Positions 16,998-25,135 of a DNA stretch of 64,000 bases are shown piece after piece. Both the position numbers and the translations under genes were made by a program. Source of the stretch: Acidobacteriota bacterium (lineage in GTDB: Bacteria > Acidobacteriota > Terriglobia > Acidiferrales > UBA7541). Within the stretch, counting starts at the first letter, position 1. Every line of letters begins with the position of its first letter. Below the pieces are notes generated by a model. That model made no database searches, was not told the origin of the DNA, and saw only the letters and a program-made list of their open reading frames with translations. The DNA lies in assembly GCA_013289825.1 (NCBI GenBank), contig JABCZF010000004.1, positions 124,001-188,000 of the forward strand, read 5' to 3'.

Positions 16998-17878
16998 GCG
17001 CGTCCCTCCGCCACGAGTTCCGGTTTCCGCAATTCTTCCGCCGTGGGCTTCCTGTAAAGAATGCAGTCATTCAGCACGATGGCCTGAAATTTCACGGCCA
17101 TCTTGGAAATCGATTCCGAATGGCCAAGGAATAAGTAGCCGCCCGGCTCCAGAGTGTCGTAAAACCGTTGAACGAGAGTGCGCCGGCGTTCCTCGGAGAA
17201 GTAGATCAACACGTTCATGCAGAAAATCATGTCCATTCGCCCAACATAGACGGCCGATGCCAGATTCATCTGCGTGAACGTGACCAGCTTGCGCAGCTTG
17301 GGCTTCACCTGATACCCGCCGCTGCCTTTTGTGAAATGCCGAGACAATTGTTCCGGGCTGACACTGCCGAGGCTTCGCCCCGAGTAGACCCCGCGCTCTG
17401 CGAGCTTCAGGGCCTGCCGGCCCACATCGGTGGCGAGAATTTCCACGTTCCACGAATCAGAAAAAGAAAGCGAATCGGCAATGGTAATCGCGATGGAATA
17501 GGGTTCCTCACCGGTGGAGCAACCCGCGCTCCAGATGCGAAGGGTACGCGGATTCTGCCAGAATTTTTTGACATGCAATTCGGGCAGCACGCGTTTCTCG
17601 AACGCCTGGTATACGCTGGGATACCGGAAGAAGCTGGTCTCTTGCGTCAACAGGCCCTCGAGCAAGGCCTCGTAATCGACATTCGATTTGCGTATGGCCC
17701 GCAGCAAATCTGTTCCGCGATCCAAGCCCTTGACGCGCAAGTGTTCCTTCACGCGCGTTGAGAAAAACCGCTCGCGCGATTCATCGAAGCAAATTCCCGT
17801 GCGCTCTTCAATGAGCATGCGGATCTCGCTCAACTCGTGTTCACTAAGACCGTGCGCCGGTGCTTGCCGTTCGCTCAT
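16994..17878 (-). CDS. cheR: chemotaxis protein methyltransferase
   Basis: 294 residues: an N-terminal helical domain (about 10-75) and a SAM-dependent methyltransferase domain with IWSAGCSTGEEPYS (motif I region) and IFCMNVLIYF. It methylates receptor glutamates. The LTQETSFFRYP segment is typical of CheR. There is no C-terminal TPR extension. The end overlaps cheA as TTGA, the same junction as in operon II. Confidence 0.95.
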   Translation of the reverse strand: MSERQAPAHGLSEHELSEIRMLIEERTGICFDESRERFFSTRVKEHLRVKGLDRGTDLLRAIRKSNVDYEALLEGLLTQETSFFRYPSVYQAFEKRVLPELHVKKFWQNPRTLRIWSAGCSTGEEPYSIAITIADSLSFSDSWNVEILATDVGRQALKLAERGVYSGRSLGSVSPEQLSRHFTKGSGGYQVKPKLRKLVTFTQMNLASAVYVGRMDMIFCMNVLIYFSEERRRTLVQRFYDTLEPGGYLFLGHSESISKMAVKFQAIVLNDCILYRKPTAEELRKPELVAEGRA

Positions 17879-17927
17879 TACCGTCCCGCTTTTGCTCTGG
17901 TCTCTTGCCCGAGCCGAAAATCACTGC

Positions 17928-19370
17928 TTACCGATGAGCGCCGGTGGGGACGGGCCGCTCGGAATCTTCCAAGGCAATGCCGGACTTCGAGGTCGCGCGG
18001 AACTGCGCCAGCGCTTCGTTCAACTGATCGGAAAGTTTCACGAGCTGGCTGACCGTCGCGACCGTTCCACGCGTGCCTTGTGAAGTCTGGCGTGTGATGC
18101 TCGAAATAATCTGCATGGCATGCGCCACACCTTCCGTTCCACGCACCTGCTGTTTGGAAGCCAGCGAAATTTCCTGAACAAGTTCCGCCGACTGCCGCAC
18201 CACGTTGGAAATGGCGTCCAGCGCACGTCCGGCCTGATCGGCGAGCGTCGCTCCGCTTTCCACTTCCTTCGTGCCTTCTTCCATAACCACCACGGCTTCG
18301 TTGGTCTCCGCTTGAATGGCCTTGATGAGTGCCGCAATGTCCTTCGTAGCGCTTCGGCTGTGTTCTGCGAGCTTGCGAACCTCGTCCGCAACCACCGCGA
18401 AACCGCGTCCAGCTTCGCCTGCCCGAGCCGCTTCAATGGCCGCGTTCAATGCCAGCAAGTTGGTCTGCTCCGTGATGTCATTGATGACGTTGATGATTTC
18501 TGAAATCTCAAGAGACCGGTCGCCCAGCGACTTGATCTTCTTTGCGGTTGCTTGCACCGAAGCTCGAATGCGCTGCATGCCTTCCAAAGTGTCGCGTACG
18601 GCACGATTGCCCTGCTCGGCGGCGTCCAACGCACGGCGTGCTGCTTCGGCACTGGCTTCCGCGTTGTTAGACACCTGCTTCATCGAAACCGTCAACTCTT
18701 CCACGGCGCTCGACGTATTGGTGATTTCCTGATCTTGCTGCGTCGCGCCGGCCTGCATCTGATCCGCCGCCACAAGAATGTTGTTCGAGCAGGCGGTGAC
18801 TTCCATAGCGGCTTTGCGCACGCGCTCGAGAACCTTGGTGAAATTATCGAGCATGTAGTTGATCGAGTCCGCCACATTCCCCAGAGCGTCGTTGGTGACT
18901 TTCCCGCGCAGCGTCAAGTCGCCGCGCGCAACCTGGTTGATAACCGTCAACAGTTCCGTGATACTGCGTTGCAAGGCGTCGTTGGCATCCTGATTGCTGG
19001 TGGCCTTGGAGACCTTGGCCACCGCGCGATTCAAATTCTCGGCGATATAGCCAAGCTCGTCGCCGGTATTCACTTCCACGCGCGCCCGCGGATCACCGGC
19101 AGCAATGCGCTCGGAAAACTGCGCGAGCTCTTGGACCGGCGCCAACAGCTTGGTTCCCAACCGCCAGGCCATGAACATGGCCATGCCGAGCGCCAGGAGC
19201 ACTGCCAGCATCACGGAGCCAGTGGCCCCGCTCGGCAGCGAGCCGAAGTCGAACAGCGACACTCCGCCAGATTGCCGTCCGGCGCTGTAAGCCAGGCCCA
19301 GCACGGCGAATAGAATGACGCCATTCAGCAGGACCAGCGTCCAGATTGTAGAACTCAGTCGCGATTTCAT
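17928..19370 (-). CDS. methyl-accepting chemotaxis protein with tandem HAMP and almost no periplasmic domain
   Basis: 480 residues from ATG 19370 (GGAGG 5 bases upstream; a TTG four codons earlier overlaps the SD itself). Two transmembrane helices (about 10-30 and 50-70) enclose only about 20 periplasmic residues. A HAMP domain follows, then a second HAMP-like unit ([20 protein letters not shown] region), then the signalling domain with hairpin tip [21 protein letters not shown]. With so little sensor domain it resembles PilJ-like or accessory receptors that sense indirectly, through a partner protein or the membrane. It is the only receptor in operon I. Confidence 0.92.
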   Translation of the reverse strand: MKSRLSSTIWTLVLLNGVILFAVLGLAYSAGRQSGGVSLFDFGSLPSGATGSVMLAVLLALGMAMFMAWRLGTKLLAPVQELAQFSERIAAGDPRARVEVNTGDELGYIAENLNRAVAKVSKATSNQDANDALQRSITELLTVINQVARGDLTLRGKVTNDALGNVADSINYMLDNFTKVLERVRKAAMEVTACSNNILVAADQMQAGATQQDQEITNTSSAVEELTVSMKQVSNNAEASAEAARRALDAAEQGNRAVRDTLEGMQRIRASVQATAKKIKSLGDRSLEISEIINVINDITEQTNLLALNAAIEAARAGEAGRGFAVVADEVRKLAEHSRSATKDIAALIKAIQAETNEAVVVMEEGTKEVESGATLADQAGRALDAISNVVRQSAELVQEISLASKQQVRGTEGVAHAMQIISSITRQTSQGTRGTVATVSQLVKLSDQLNEALAQFRATSKSGIALEDSERPVPTGAHR

Positions 19371-19429
19371 GCCTTCCTCCAAATCCCTACTGCTGTGCCC
19401 CTATCCGCATGCGGCGGGTACACGCAAAC

Positions 19430-19948
19430 TCAGATGCTCGGTCCCGGAAAAACCTCGAGCATTCTCCTTAGGTCGATGATTAGTGCCAAGCGGTCGTCGT
19501 GCCGGAGCATCCCGATGCAATGCGGCACGTTTTCCGGAGCCTGTTCCAGCAGATCCTCGGCGTTCACCGAATAAGTCCCGATCACTTCGTCAGCCGCAAT
19601 GCCGATTTGCAAATCGTCGTGGGAACCTTCGCCGCGCAACGAAGCAACTACCACATGCTTTGGCAGCAACCCGGGCCGCCGCCCTTCGGTAATAGCGATA
19701 TCGATCAGCGGCACAATGGCCCCGCGCAAATTAAAGATTCCCGCCAGGTACGCCGGCCCCAGCGGCAGCTTCGTCAACAGCGGCCAATCCAAAACTTCCT
19801 CGACATCCAGAACCGGTAAGCAATACCTCTCCCGTCCGCTCCGGAAAACGCAGTACTGCGATTCCGGCAACCGCTCTTCCATAGGTCCGAGTGCTTCAAG
19901 CAGGTCGGCATCCGCAGGAAGCGGCGCCAGGTGAAAGTCTTCGCTCAT
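19430..19948 (-). CDS. cheW: CheW coupling protein
   Basis: 172 residues from ATG 19948; an upstream in-frame TTG would overlap the preceding gene. CheW fold with YCVFRSGRERYCLPVLDVEEVLD, the core LAGIFNLRGAIVPLIDI and a final LALIIDLRRML strand. The NLRG motif makes this the most canonical CheW of operon I and the best candidate to couple the adjacent MCP to CheA. About 40 N-terminal residues precede the fold. Confidence 0.9.
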   Translation of the reverse strand: MSEDFHLAPLPADADLLEALGPMEERLPESQYCVFRSGRERYCLPVLDVEEVLDWPLLTKLPLGPAYLAGIFNLRGAIVPLIDIAITEGRRPGLLPKHVVVASLRGEGSHDDLQIGIAADEVIGTYSVNAEDLLEQAPENVPHCIGMLRHDDRLALIIDLRRMLEVFPGPSI

Positions 19949-19973
19949 CGCCCGATCATCCTCACAAAGTCCT

Positions 19974-20345
19974 CTATGCAAATCGCCGTACGGCTCGCAG
20001 TAATTCTTCCCGTGTAAAGGGCTTCGTCACATAACCATCCGCGCCCTGCTGCTGGCCCCAGAATTTGTCGCTTTCCGTGTTTTTGGAGGTCACCAAAATC
20101 ACCGGTATCGCGTTGTAGTCCACGTGATTCTTCAATTCCCGGCAAACCTGAAAGCCATTCCGCTTCGGCATCACCACGTCCAGCAAAATCACGCTGGGGC
20201 GCTCCAGGGCAATGGCTTCCTCGACTCGTTCTGGGTCATTGATACCCACCAGAAGGTAGCCTTCATGCTCAAGAAAGCCCTGAATCAGCTTCACTTGCGA
20301 GGGCGAGTCATCGACGATGAGTACTTTTTTCTGCAGCATCGACAT
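19974..20345 (-). CDS. single-domain response regulator (CheY/PilG-like)
   Basis: About 123 residues, receiver only: LIVDDSPSQ, phosphorylated Asp in VILLDVVMPKRNG, Thr/Ser in LVTSK and Lys in VTKPF. The start is ATG 20345 or 20339; a GGGGTG stretch is better spaced for 20339. It is the first gene of operon I, 18-24 bp downstream of the predicted sigma-54 transcription start. In pilus-type systems a PilG/PilH-like receiver plays the output role, so this is the probable motor or pilus output. Confidence 0.88.
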   Translation of the reverse strand: MSMLQKKVLIVDDSPSQVKLIQGFLEHEGYLLVGINDPERVEEAIALERPSVILLDVVMPKRNGFQVCRELKNHVDYNAIPVILVTSKNTESDKFWGQQQGADGYVTKPFTREELLRAVRRFA

Positions 20346-20374
20346 CACCCCATATTTCTCCAGAGACCAGAGGT

Positions 20375-20388
20375 GCACGTCAGCAGCC
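20375..20388 (-). promoter_or_regulatory. candidate sigma-54 promoter of chemosensory operon I
   Basis: Read on the minus strand the element is TGGCTGCTGACGTGCA (20389-20374), with GG (20388-20387) and GC (20376-20375) exactly 10 bases apart, as sigma-54 -24/-12 elements require. Transcription would begin near 20363, about 20 bases before the first gene. A GTCTCA-N3-TGAGAT site lies about 140-150 bp upstream. The inner bases of the -24 box deviate from TGGCACG. Confidence 0.5.
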
Positions 20389-20469
20389 AGCCTCGAAATT
20401 CCGTGAGCGAGGGTGTCTATCTTGTATAAGAGCTTTATTATGATTGATTTACATGCTTGCTAAGGGCGC

Positions 20470-21153
20470 TCAACGGCGAAAGCCAGGAGAAGCCGGCTCG
20501 GTTTCCGTCTCAGCTTGAGATGCATTCTCAGCTTCCCTCATCTCGCTCGCCAGCGATGAGAATCTCTGCATAATCTCGTTTATCCGCAGCGCCATGCTAT
20601 GAATGGTCTTAATCTGCGCCAAGGACTGCGTAGACAGTTGGCCCGGCTCCAAAAGCAAGAGTTCGGCATTCCCCAGCATGGAGGTCAGCGCATTGCTGAC
20701 GCTGTGCTTCATGTCCATCATGTAGCGGCCCAAAGTGGCCTGATGCTCGTTTTTCGCCGCGCGCCGCTCCGCTTGTTTCGAGAGGCGCAGCGCTTCCGCG
20801 CGCCGCAAGGATTCGCCGGCAACCAGCAGGAGCGTTTGCGTCCAATCCTCCCGCAATGGGATGTGAACCAGCCGAGGGTAGCGGGTTCGCAATTGCCCAA
20901 GCTCGCGCGATTCCGCCGGCACGCATAGAATTACCGCGGCAGCCGGCTCCAAAGACCGCAAAATGCCTGGCAGTTTGCCTTCCAGGACCGGTCCAACCAC
21001 CACCAGATCGTGCGGTGTTGCTTCATGATCTTTCCAGAGATCACTGCTGAGAAGGGTAATGCCCGGCGCCAGCCGCTCGGCCTGCCAACAGGCCGTCAAG
21101 AGCCGCGCAAATTCCGGCTCGTCACTCAGAATCAGTACGCTAGCGTTTCGCAC
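20470..21153 (-). CDS. pseudo-receiver fused to a kinase dimerisation/phosphoacceptor (DHp) domain without ATPase
   Basis: 227 residues. The first ~115 resemble a receiver (VLILSDEPEFARLL), but the phosphorylated Asp position is Gly (DLVVVGPVL, G54). Residues about 115-205 form two long helices with H150 in DMKHSVSNALTSMLGN, which matches HisKA-type phosphoacceptor boxes (H-x3-N). The protein ends at 227 with no room for a HATPase domain. It may act as a histidine phosphotransfer or scaffold protein, or inhibit a kinase by heterodimerisation. It is the last gene of the PilZ operon, just upstream of operon I. Confidence 0.65.
   Translation of the reverse strand: MRNASVLILSDEPEFARLLTACWQAERLAPGITLLSSDLWKDHEATPHDLVVVGPVLEGKLPGILRSLEPAAAVILCVPAESRELGQLRTRYPRLVHIPLREDWTQTLLLVAGESLRRAEALRLSKQAERRAAKNEHQATLGRYMMDMKHSVSNALTSMLGNAELLLLEPGQLSTQSLAQIKTIHSMALRINEIMQRFSSLASEMREAENASQAETETEPASPGFRR
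20507..20521. promoter_or_regulatory. operator-like inverted repeat upstream of operon I
   Basis: GTCTCA-GCT-TGAGAT, 11 of 12 arm bases match the perfect site at 27632. It lies in the 3' end of the preceding coding region and about 140-150 bp upstream of the predicted sigma-54 promoter of chemosensory operon I, a usual distance for an enhancer. Confidence 0.5.
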
Positions 21154-21208
21154 AGAGCAGCGGCTCCCAGGGTAATGGCCTGTCTCGACCTCAGAATATT
21201 CTGTCCAT

Positions 21209-22708
21209 TTAGAGCTTTTCGGCTTCGTCCAGCGCGGTGAGTAATCTCTTGGTGCTGATGCCCAGGTTCACAGCCGCTTCCGTGTCCTTCGCCTGTTTCG
21301 CGATGTCCACGCGCTCCTGCAGCCGCGAGACTTCGATCCGCGCAATCGACAGCGCCTTATCCATCGATTTGGGGTTTCCCGTTTCCTTTGCGAATTCGAT
21401 CGCTGCCATCACCATCGCCCGCGCGACGACGGCTCGCCGCAGGTCTTCTGCCGACGTTCCATCCCCACTCACGAAGGCCGTTACTTCCCATGAAGACAAC
21501 AAGATCCGAGCCGCGCCGATCTTCACCGTGGTCATGGAACGCCCCCGCGTGGGCGGTGTGGCGATCAACTGTTCCCAAATCTTCTCCAGACAGGTTTCAA
21601 AATCCAGTGCCGCGTGGGGGGCAGGCTTGGCACCACTCGCAACGGCAGGTTTCTCCGCGACTCGGGAGCTTGTTTCAGCGGTTGCCGCGTCCCGCCCCGA
21701 GTTGCTGGCTGGCGCAATGGCGCGGGGACTCGGGGTCTTCTCCGAAACCGCAGCACCTTGAGGAGCCTTCGGCGCGATCTTTTCGAGTGCGCCCTCTACG
21801 TCTGTGCGCAGGGCCAGCAGCTTTTCAAACGTCTGATTCACCGAGCGTTCTGTGTATTCCTTCTGGAAGGGCTGTTTCCATTCATCGGCGACCTCTCGGA
21901 TTTTTGCGAGCGGCTCCTCGGCGGAGAGACCAAAGTGCTGGCAATCGATAATCCGCACTCCGGCCGTCTCCAGCTGTGACAGGCCCGAACGGATGGCAAT
22001 CAGGTCGGCATGCATCAGCTCGATAAATGTCCGCCGAAGCAGAAAATTGAAGCGCACGAAGGCCAGCAAAGCCGCCGGGTCATAAAACATCCCGCCAGCG
22101 GTCTCTTTCACCTGGCGGCCTTGCTCGATGAAATTCGTCTTCAGGATTTCACGGAGGCTGCGGAGACTTCGCAGCTTCTCGATCATCTGCTCAAGCGGCT
22201 CGCACCACTCGAGGGTGGAGTCGTCGACATCACCCAGCACCTGCTTCATGACCTGTGCGACGTCGAAAAGTTCGATCTGTTTGTGGTAAATCTTCGCGGG
22301 AGCGCAGAGAGCAAAGTACTGCACCAGCAGGAAGTCGACCTTGTCACGGTCCACATGGGTCTTGGAGGATTTTTGTAGATGGCGATGAATGAGTGCGCAC
22401 AAACTGATTTCGTTTGCGTTCAGCGTCGTAGTCTGCAGCAGTTTGCGCAATTCGTGCACCGCGACACGCTCGTCCATCTCGTCCAGCCAGGCTTCCACCT
22501 CGTCAAACAGTTCGAGGTCTGGTTTTTCCGGCAGATTCCGTTTCTCTTGTGGGAAGGGAATCTCCATTTCGAGTTGTTTCCCCAGGGCCATATAGATTGG
22601 GAATACCGAGCGATCCTCACCCCACTTGGCCTGTCGGGAATTCGCGGGCTTTGGGGGAGTTGGGTTATGGAGCGTCGAAGTCGTCTTGTTCACGGCTGTG
22701 TCACCCAT
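21209..22708 (-). CDS. unrecognised helical protein with Pro/Ala-rich linker
   Basis: 499 residues, mostly alpha-helical, with no transmembrane segment or signal peptide. Two folded parts (about 35-310 and 375-499) flank a Pro/Ala/Ser-rich linker (about 310-370). The C-terminal part ends in a leucine-rich coiled coil (IARIEVSRLQERVDIA). No catalytic motif or known family was recognised. It overlaps the degenerate PilZ gene by 19 bases and precedes the pseudo-receiver/DHp gene, so the three are one operon. The context suggests a cytoplasmic regulatory or scaffold role next to chemosensory genes. Confidence 0.6.
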   Translation of the reverse strand: MGDTAVNKTTSTLHNPTPPKPANSRQAKWGEDRSVFPIYMALGKQLEMEIPFPQEKRNLPEKPDLELFDEVEAWLDEMDERVAVHELRKLLQTTTLNANEISLCALIHRHLQKSSKTHVDRDKVDFLLVQYFALCAPAKIYHKQIELFDVAQVMKQVLGDVDDSTLEWCEPLEQMIEKLRSLRSLREILKTNFIEQGRQVKETAGGMFYDPAALLAFVRFNFLLRRTFIELMHADLIAIRSGLSQLETAGVRIIDCQHFGLSAEEPLAKIREVADEWKQPFQKEYTERSVNQTFEKLLALRTDVEGALEKIAPKAPQGAAVSEKTPSPRAIAPASNSGRDAATAETSSRVAEKPAVASGAKPAPHAALDFETCLEKIWEQLIATPPTRGRSMTTVKIGAARILLSSWEVTAFVSGDGTSAEDLRRAVVARAMVMAAIEFAKETGNPKSMDKALSIARIEVSRLQERVDIAKQAKDTEAAVNLGISTKRLLTALDEAEKL

Positions 22709-23040
22709 GCGCAGGGCCCCTGTAGAAAGCGGACGGCCACCGCCTTACGTCCTTCGTGATACTGCACGGCAATCACTTTCCCGTCTGCCGTTGCCCCGTT
22801 GCGATCTCGTTCAATACGCACTTTATCGTCGAACTCCAGCGGCAAACTCGAGAGAAAGATGACATGTTCCGAACCGCCGAATTCCACAACCGTCGCTTCC
22901 CGCAACCGCGTGCTCCCAGCCCGCAGTGCCGTGATCAGCACGGGGACTCGAACAGGCGTGGCGCGCGGGAAGAATCGAGCCAAGCGCTCTGCGCATCCTG
23001 GCTCGTTCGCGGTGATCGTCAATTCACTGGATGGTCTCAC
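22690..23040 (-). CDS. PilZ-like protein with degenerate c-di-GMP motif
   Basis: About 116 residues from GTG 23040, which has AGAGG 4 bases upstream; an in-frame ATG at 23157 has none and adds 39 residues of non-conserved sequence. Residues about 30-105 follow the PilZ beta-barrel (RVPVLITAL, a VIFLSSLPLEF strand, VAVRFL). The N-terminal Arg pair is partly kept, but the D/N-x-S-x2-G motif reads EFGGSEH, so c-di-GMP binding is doubtful. It is the first gene of a three-gene operon with operator-like repeats 200-270 bp upstream. Confidence 0.6.
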   Translation of the reverse strand: MRPSSELTITANEPGCAERLARFFPRATPVRVPVLITALRAGSTRLREATVVEFGGSEHVIFLSSLPLEFDDKVRIERDRNGATADGKVIAVQYHEGRKAVAVRFLQGPCAWVTQP

Positions 23041-23072
23041 GTCGCCTCTCAAGCCGCCGCAGTACTCAAGTA

Positions 23073-23088
23073 CTAAAGATCGTGCCTC
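23073..23088 (-). promoter_or_regulatory. weak sigma-54-like promoter before the PilZ operon
   Basis: On the minus strand the stretch reads AGAGGCACGATCTTTA around 23088-23073. The -24 box matches GGCACG well, but the -12 position is AG instead of GC. A second possible GG-N10-GC pair ends at 23101. The position, 20-50 bp before the start codon, fits either one. Confidence 0.25.
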
Positions 23089-23243
23089 TGTGGCGGTCTG
23101 GCACGCGCATGCCCACAAAGGGACACCACGTCCCCGCCATAGAGATGCACGCTGCACGCCAAAGAATTGGAAAGGTCGGTGGCCCAGATAATGAAGAAAG
23201 GGAAAGGCTTAGCGTTTTCCCGTCGATCTAGTGTAGCGCGCGC

Positions 23244-23258
23244 GTCTCACGCTGAAAC
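23244..23258. promoter_or_regulatory. operator-like inverted repeat, PilZ operon site A
   Basis: GTCTCA-CGC-TGAAAC, 11 of 12 arm positions agree with the perfect copy at 27632-27646. It is the strongest of three elements 200-270 bp upstream of the PilZ operon. Confidence 0.5.
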
Positions 23259-23264
23259 GCAGTC

Positions 23265-23279
23265 GTCTCAGACCCACGC
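23265..23279. promoter_or_regulatory. operator-like half site, PilZ operon site B
   Basis: The left arm GTCTCA is exact; the right arm is poor (8 of 12 overall). Its centre is 21 bp from site A, two helical turns. Confidence 0.35.
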
Positions 23280-23296
23280 TGCTTTTCGCGTCTCTC

Positions 23297-23311
23297 CGGC
23301 CGGCTTGAGAC
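23297..23311. promoter_or_regulatory. operator-like half site, PilZ operon site C
   Basis: The right arm TGAGAC is exact and the left arm is poor. Its centre is 32 bp from site B, about three helical turns, so all three elements face the same side of the helix. Confidence 0.35.
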
Positions 23312-23312
23312 G

Positions 23313-24740
23313 TCATTCCACTCGCTGGGCGGTCTCTTCGGAGGCGTCTTCTGACTCTCCGGGGCCCGACCTTAGCGGGATGTTGTAGCGCTTCAGCTTG
23401 CGATACAACGTCGCTCGGCTGATACCCAACAACCGCCCGGCCATGGCCTTGTCGCCGTTGGCCTGCTCAAATACGCGCAAAATGGTCATTTTCTCCATTT
23501 CCGCGAGCGCGGTAGTCGAAAGGGAAGCGACGTCTTGAAGGGGAGCGCTGGCCGAAGCCGCTTGCTCGCTGCGAATCGAGGGCGGTAGGTCGCTTACGTC
23601 GATCACGCGCCGGTCCCCCAGGGTAATGGCCCGGGCAATACAGTTTTCCAGTTCGCGGATATTTCCCGGCCACTCGTAATTCAGCAGGCTGTTCATGGCG
23701 GCGGTCGTCACTTGCAGGTGCGTTTCCGGAGCATAGCGGTCCAGGAAGTGATGGACCAGCATGGGGATGTCTGACCGGCGGTCGCGCAAGGCCGGCAAGT
23801 GCACGGTTACCACATTCAGCCGGAAATAAAGGTCCTTACGAAACGTCCCTTCACGATAGGCCGCCTCGAGGTCGCGATTCGTCGCCGCGATCACGCGCAC
23901 ATCCACGTGTACCTTTTCATTGCTTCCCACCGGCCGAACTTCTTTCTCTTGCAGCACGCGCAGCAGTTTGGCCTGCATCTCCAGAGGCAGTTCACCGATT
24001 TCATCCAAAAAGATCGTTCCGCCGTTGGCGGCCTGGAAGAGTCCCGCTTTGGTTTTTATAGCGCCGGTGAATGCGCCTTTTTCGTATCCGAAGAGCTCGC
24101 TCTCCATCAAGGTAGGCACCAACGAACCGCAATCCACCGCGACAAACGGGGTCTGCGCCAGCGCGCCGCGAAAGTGAATCGCGCGCGCTACCAGCTCCTT
24201 GCCCGTCCCGCTCTCGCCGGATACCAGAACAGGCGTGCGCGTATCCTTCAGTCGTGAGACCATCCGCAGGACATCCTGAATATTCGCCGAAGTTCCGATG
24301 ATTCCATCTAGATTGGTTTCCGTGTTGACGCGCTCCCGAAGAAACTCGTTATCCGTGACCAGCCTGACTTTTTCGGCCATGCGCTGCAGCAACAGCCGCA
24401 TCTTTTCCACGCGGAAGGGCTTTTCAATGTAGTCGTACGCGCCCAATTTCATCGCATCGACCGCGGATTCGATCGACCCATGCCCGGTCATAATCGCGAT
24501 TTCCGCTCGCGGCAAAATCATTTTCGCCTGCTTCAAAAGCTCGACTCCGGAAATCGTTGGCAGCTTCAGATCGGTCAGGATGAGGTCGGGCACATCGGCG
24601 TCCAATTTCGCGAGGGCGGCCTCGGCGCTTTCCGCTTCCGTGCAGGAATATCCCAAGGTATTGCCGATGGTCATACACAGCTTGCGGATGCTCTGCTCAT
24701 CATCTACGACCAGCAGGCGTATTTTTAAATCATCACTCAT
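23313..24740 (-). CDS. sigma-54-dependent response regulator (NtrC type)
   Basis: 475 residues: receiver (about 8-122; acidic pair in VVDDEQ, Asp in LILTDLKLP), AAA+ domain (about 145-385) with Walker A GESGTGKE, the GAFTGA loop that contacts sigma-54 and Walker B GGTIFLDEIGE, then a Fis-type helix-turn-helix (MAGRLLGISRATLYRKLKRY). It activates sigma-54 promoters from distant enhancers when phosphorylated. ATG 24740 overlaps the upstream regulator's stop as ATGA; 22 upstream codons in frame lie inside that gene. Operator-like repeats on both sides of the locus make it the likely regulator of the flanking operons. Confidence 0.95.
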   Translation of the reverse strand: MSDDLKIRLLVVDDEQSIRKLCMTIGNTLGYSCTEAESAEAALAKLDADVPDLILTDLKLPTISGVELLKQAKMILPRAEIAIMTGHGSIESAVDAMKLGAYDYIEKPFRVEKMRLLLQRMAEKVRLVTDNEFLRERVNTETNLDGIIGTSANIQDVLRMVSRLKDTRTPVLVSGESGTGKELVARAIHFRGALAQTPFVAVDCGSLVPTLMESELFGYEKGAFTGAIKTKAGLFQAANGGTIFLDEIGELPLEMQAKLLRVLQEKEVRPVGSNEKVHVDVRVIAATNRDLEAAYREGTFRKDLYFRLNVVTVHLPALRDRRSDIPMLVHHFLDRYAPETHLQVTTAAMNSLLNYEWPGNIRELENCIARAITLGDRRVIDVSDLPPSIRSEQAASASAPLQDVASLSTTALAEMEKMTILRVFEQANGDKAMAGRLLGISRATLYRKLKRYNIPLRSGPGESEDASEETAQRVE

Positions 24741-25135
24741 GGCTTCCCAAAAGTTTTCTCCACGATGGACATCAGTTGGTGTACACGGAACGGTTTCTCG
24801 ATGCAAGGCGTCCCGCTGCGCGCCAGCAGGGCCTGGGTCTCACTGTTGGCCGTATCCCCGCTTATGAGAATGATCTTCGTTCCAAGTTCTGGCCGGTTTT
24901 TCTGAATCCAGTCGTGAACTTCTGCGCCATTTACCGCTCCCGGCATGCGAATGTCGGAGATCACTCCGCTATAGTGCCCGCCGGCGAGCTGCTCTAAACC
25001 CTCCGCCCCGGAGGACGCGTTCACCACGGAGTATCCTTTCCTCTCGAGCGCGGCCTTCAGAAAGGCAATCACCGACGGCTCGTCTTCAATCAATAGAATC
25101 GGCGCAGTCTGGCCAACCGCAGCTTCTGGTGTCAT
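24737..25135 (-). CDS. single-domain response regulator
   Basis: 132 residues, receiver only: LLIEDEPSV, phosphorylated Asp in GVISDIRMPG, Ser in LISGD and Lys in IEKPF. ATG 25135 overlaps the kinase stop (ATGA), and ATGA also links it to the sigma-54 regulator; upstream in-frame codons lie inside the kinase gene. It may be a phosphate sink or an intermediate between the kinase and the NtrC-type regulator. Confidence 0.9.
   Translation of the reverse strand: MTPEAAVGQTAPILLIEDEPSVIAFLKAALERKGYSVVNASSGAEGLEQLAGGHYSGVISDIRMPGAVNGAEVHDWIQKNRPELGTKIILISGDTANSETQALLARSGTPCIEKPFRVHQLMSIVEKTFGKP

Noticed and set aside
24741..24806. Upstream ATG for the sigma-54 regulator
   Set aside because: The 22 extra residues lie inside the preceding receiver gene, while ATG 24740 overlaps its stop codon as ATGA, like the other junctions of the operon.
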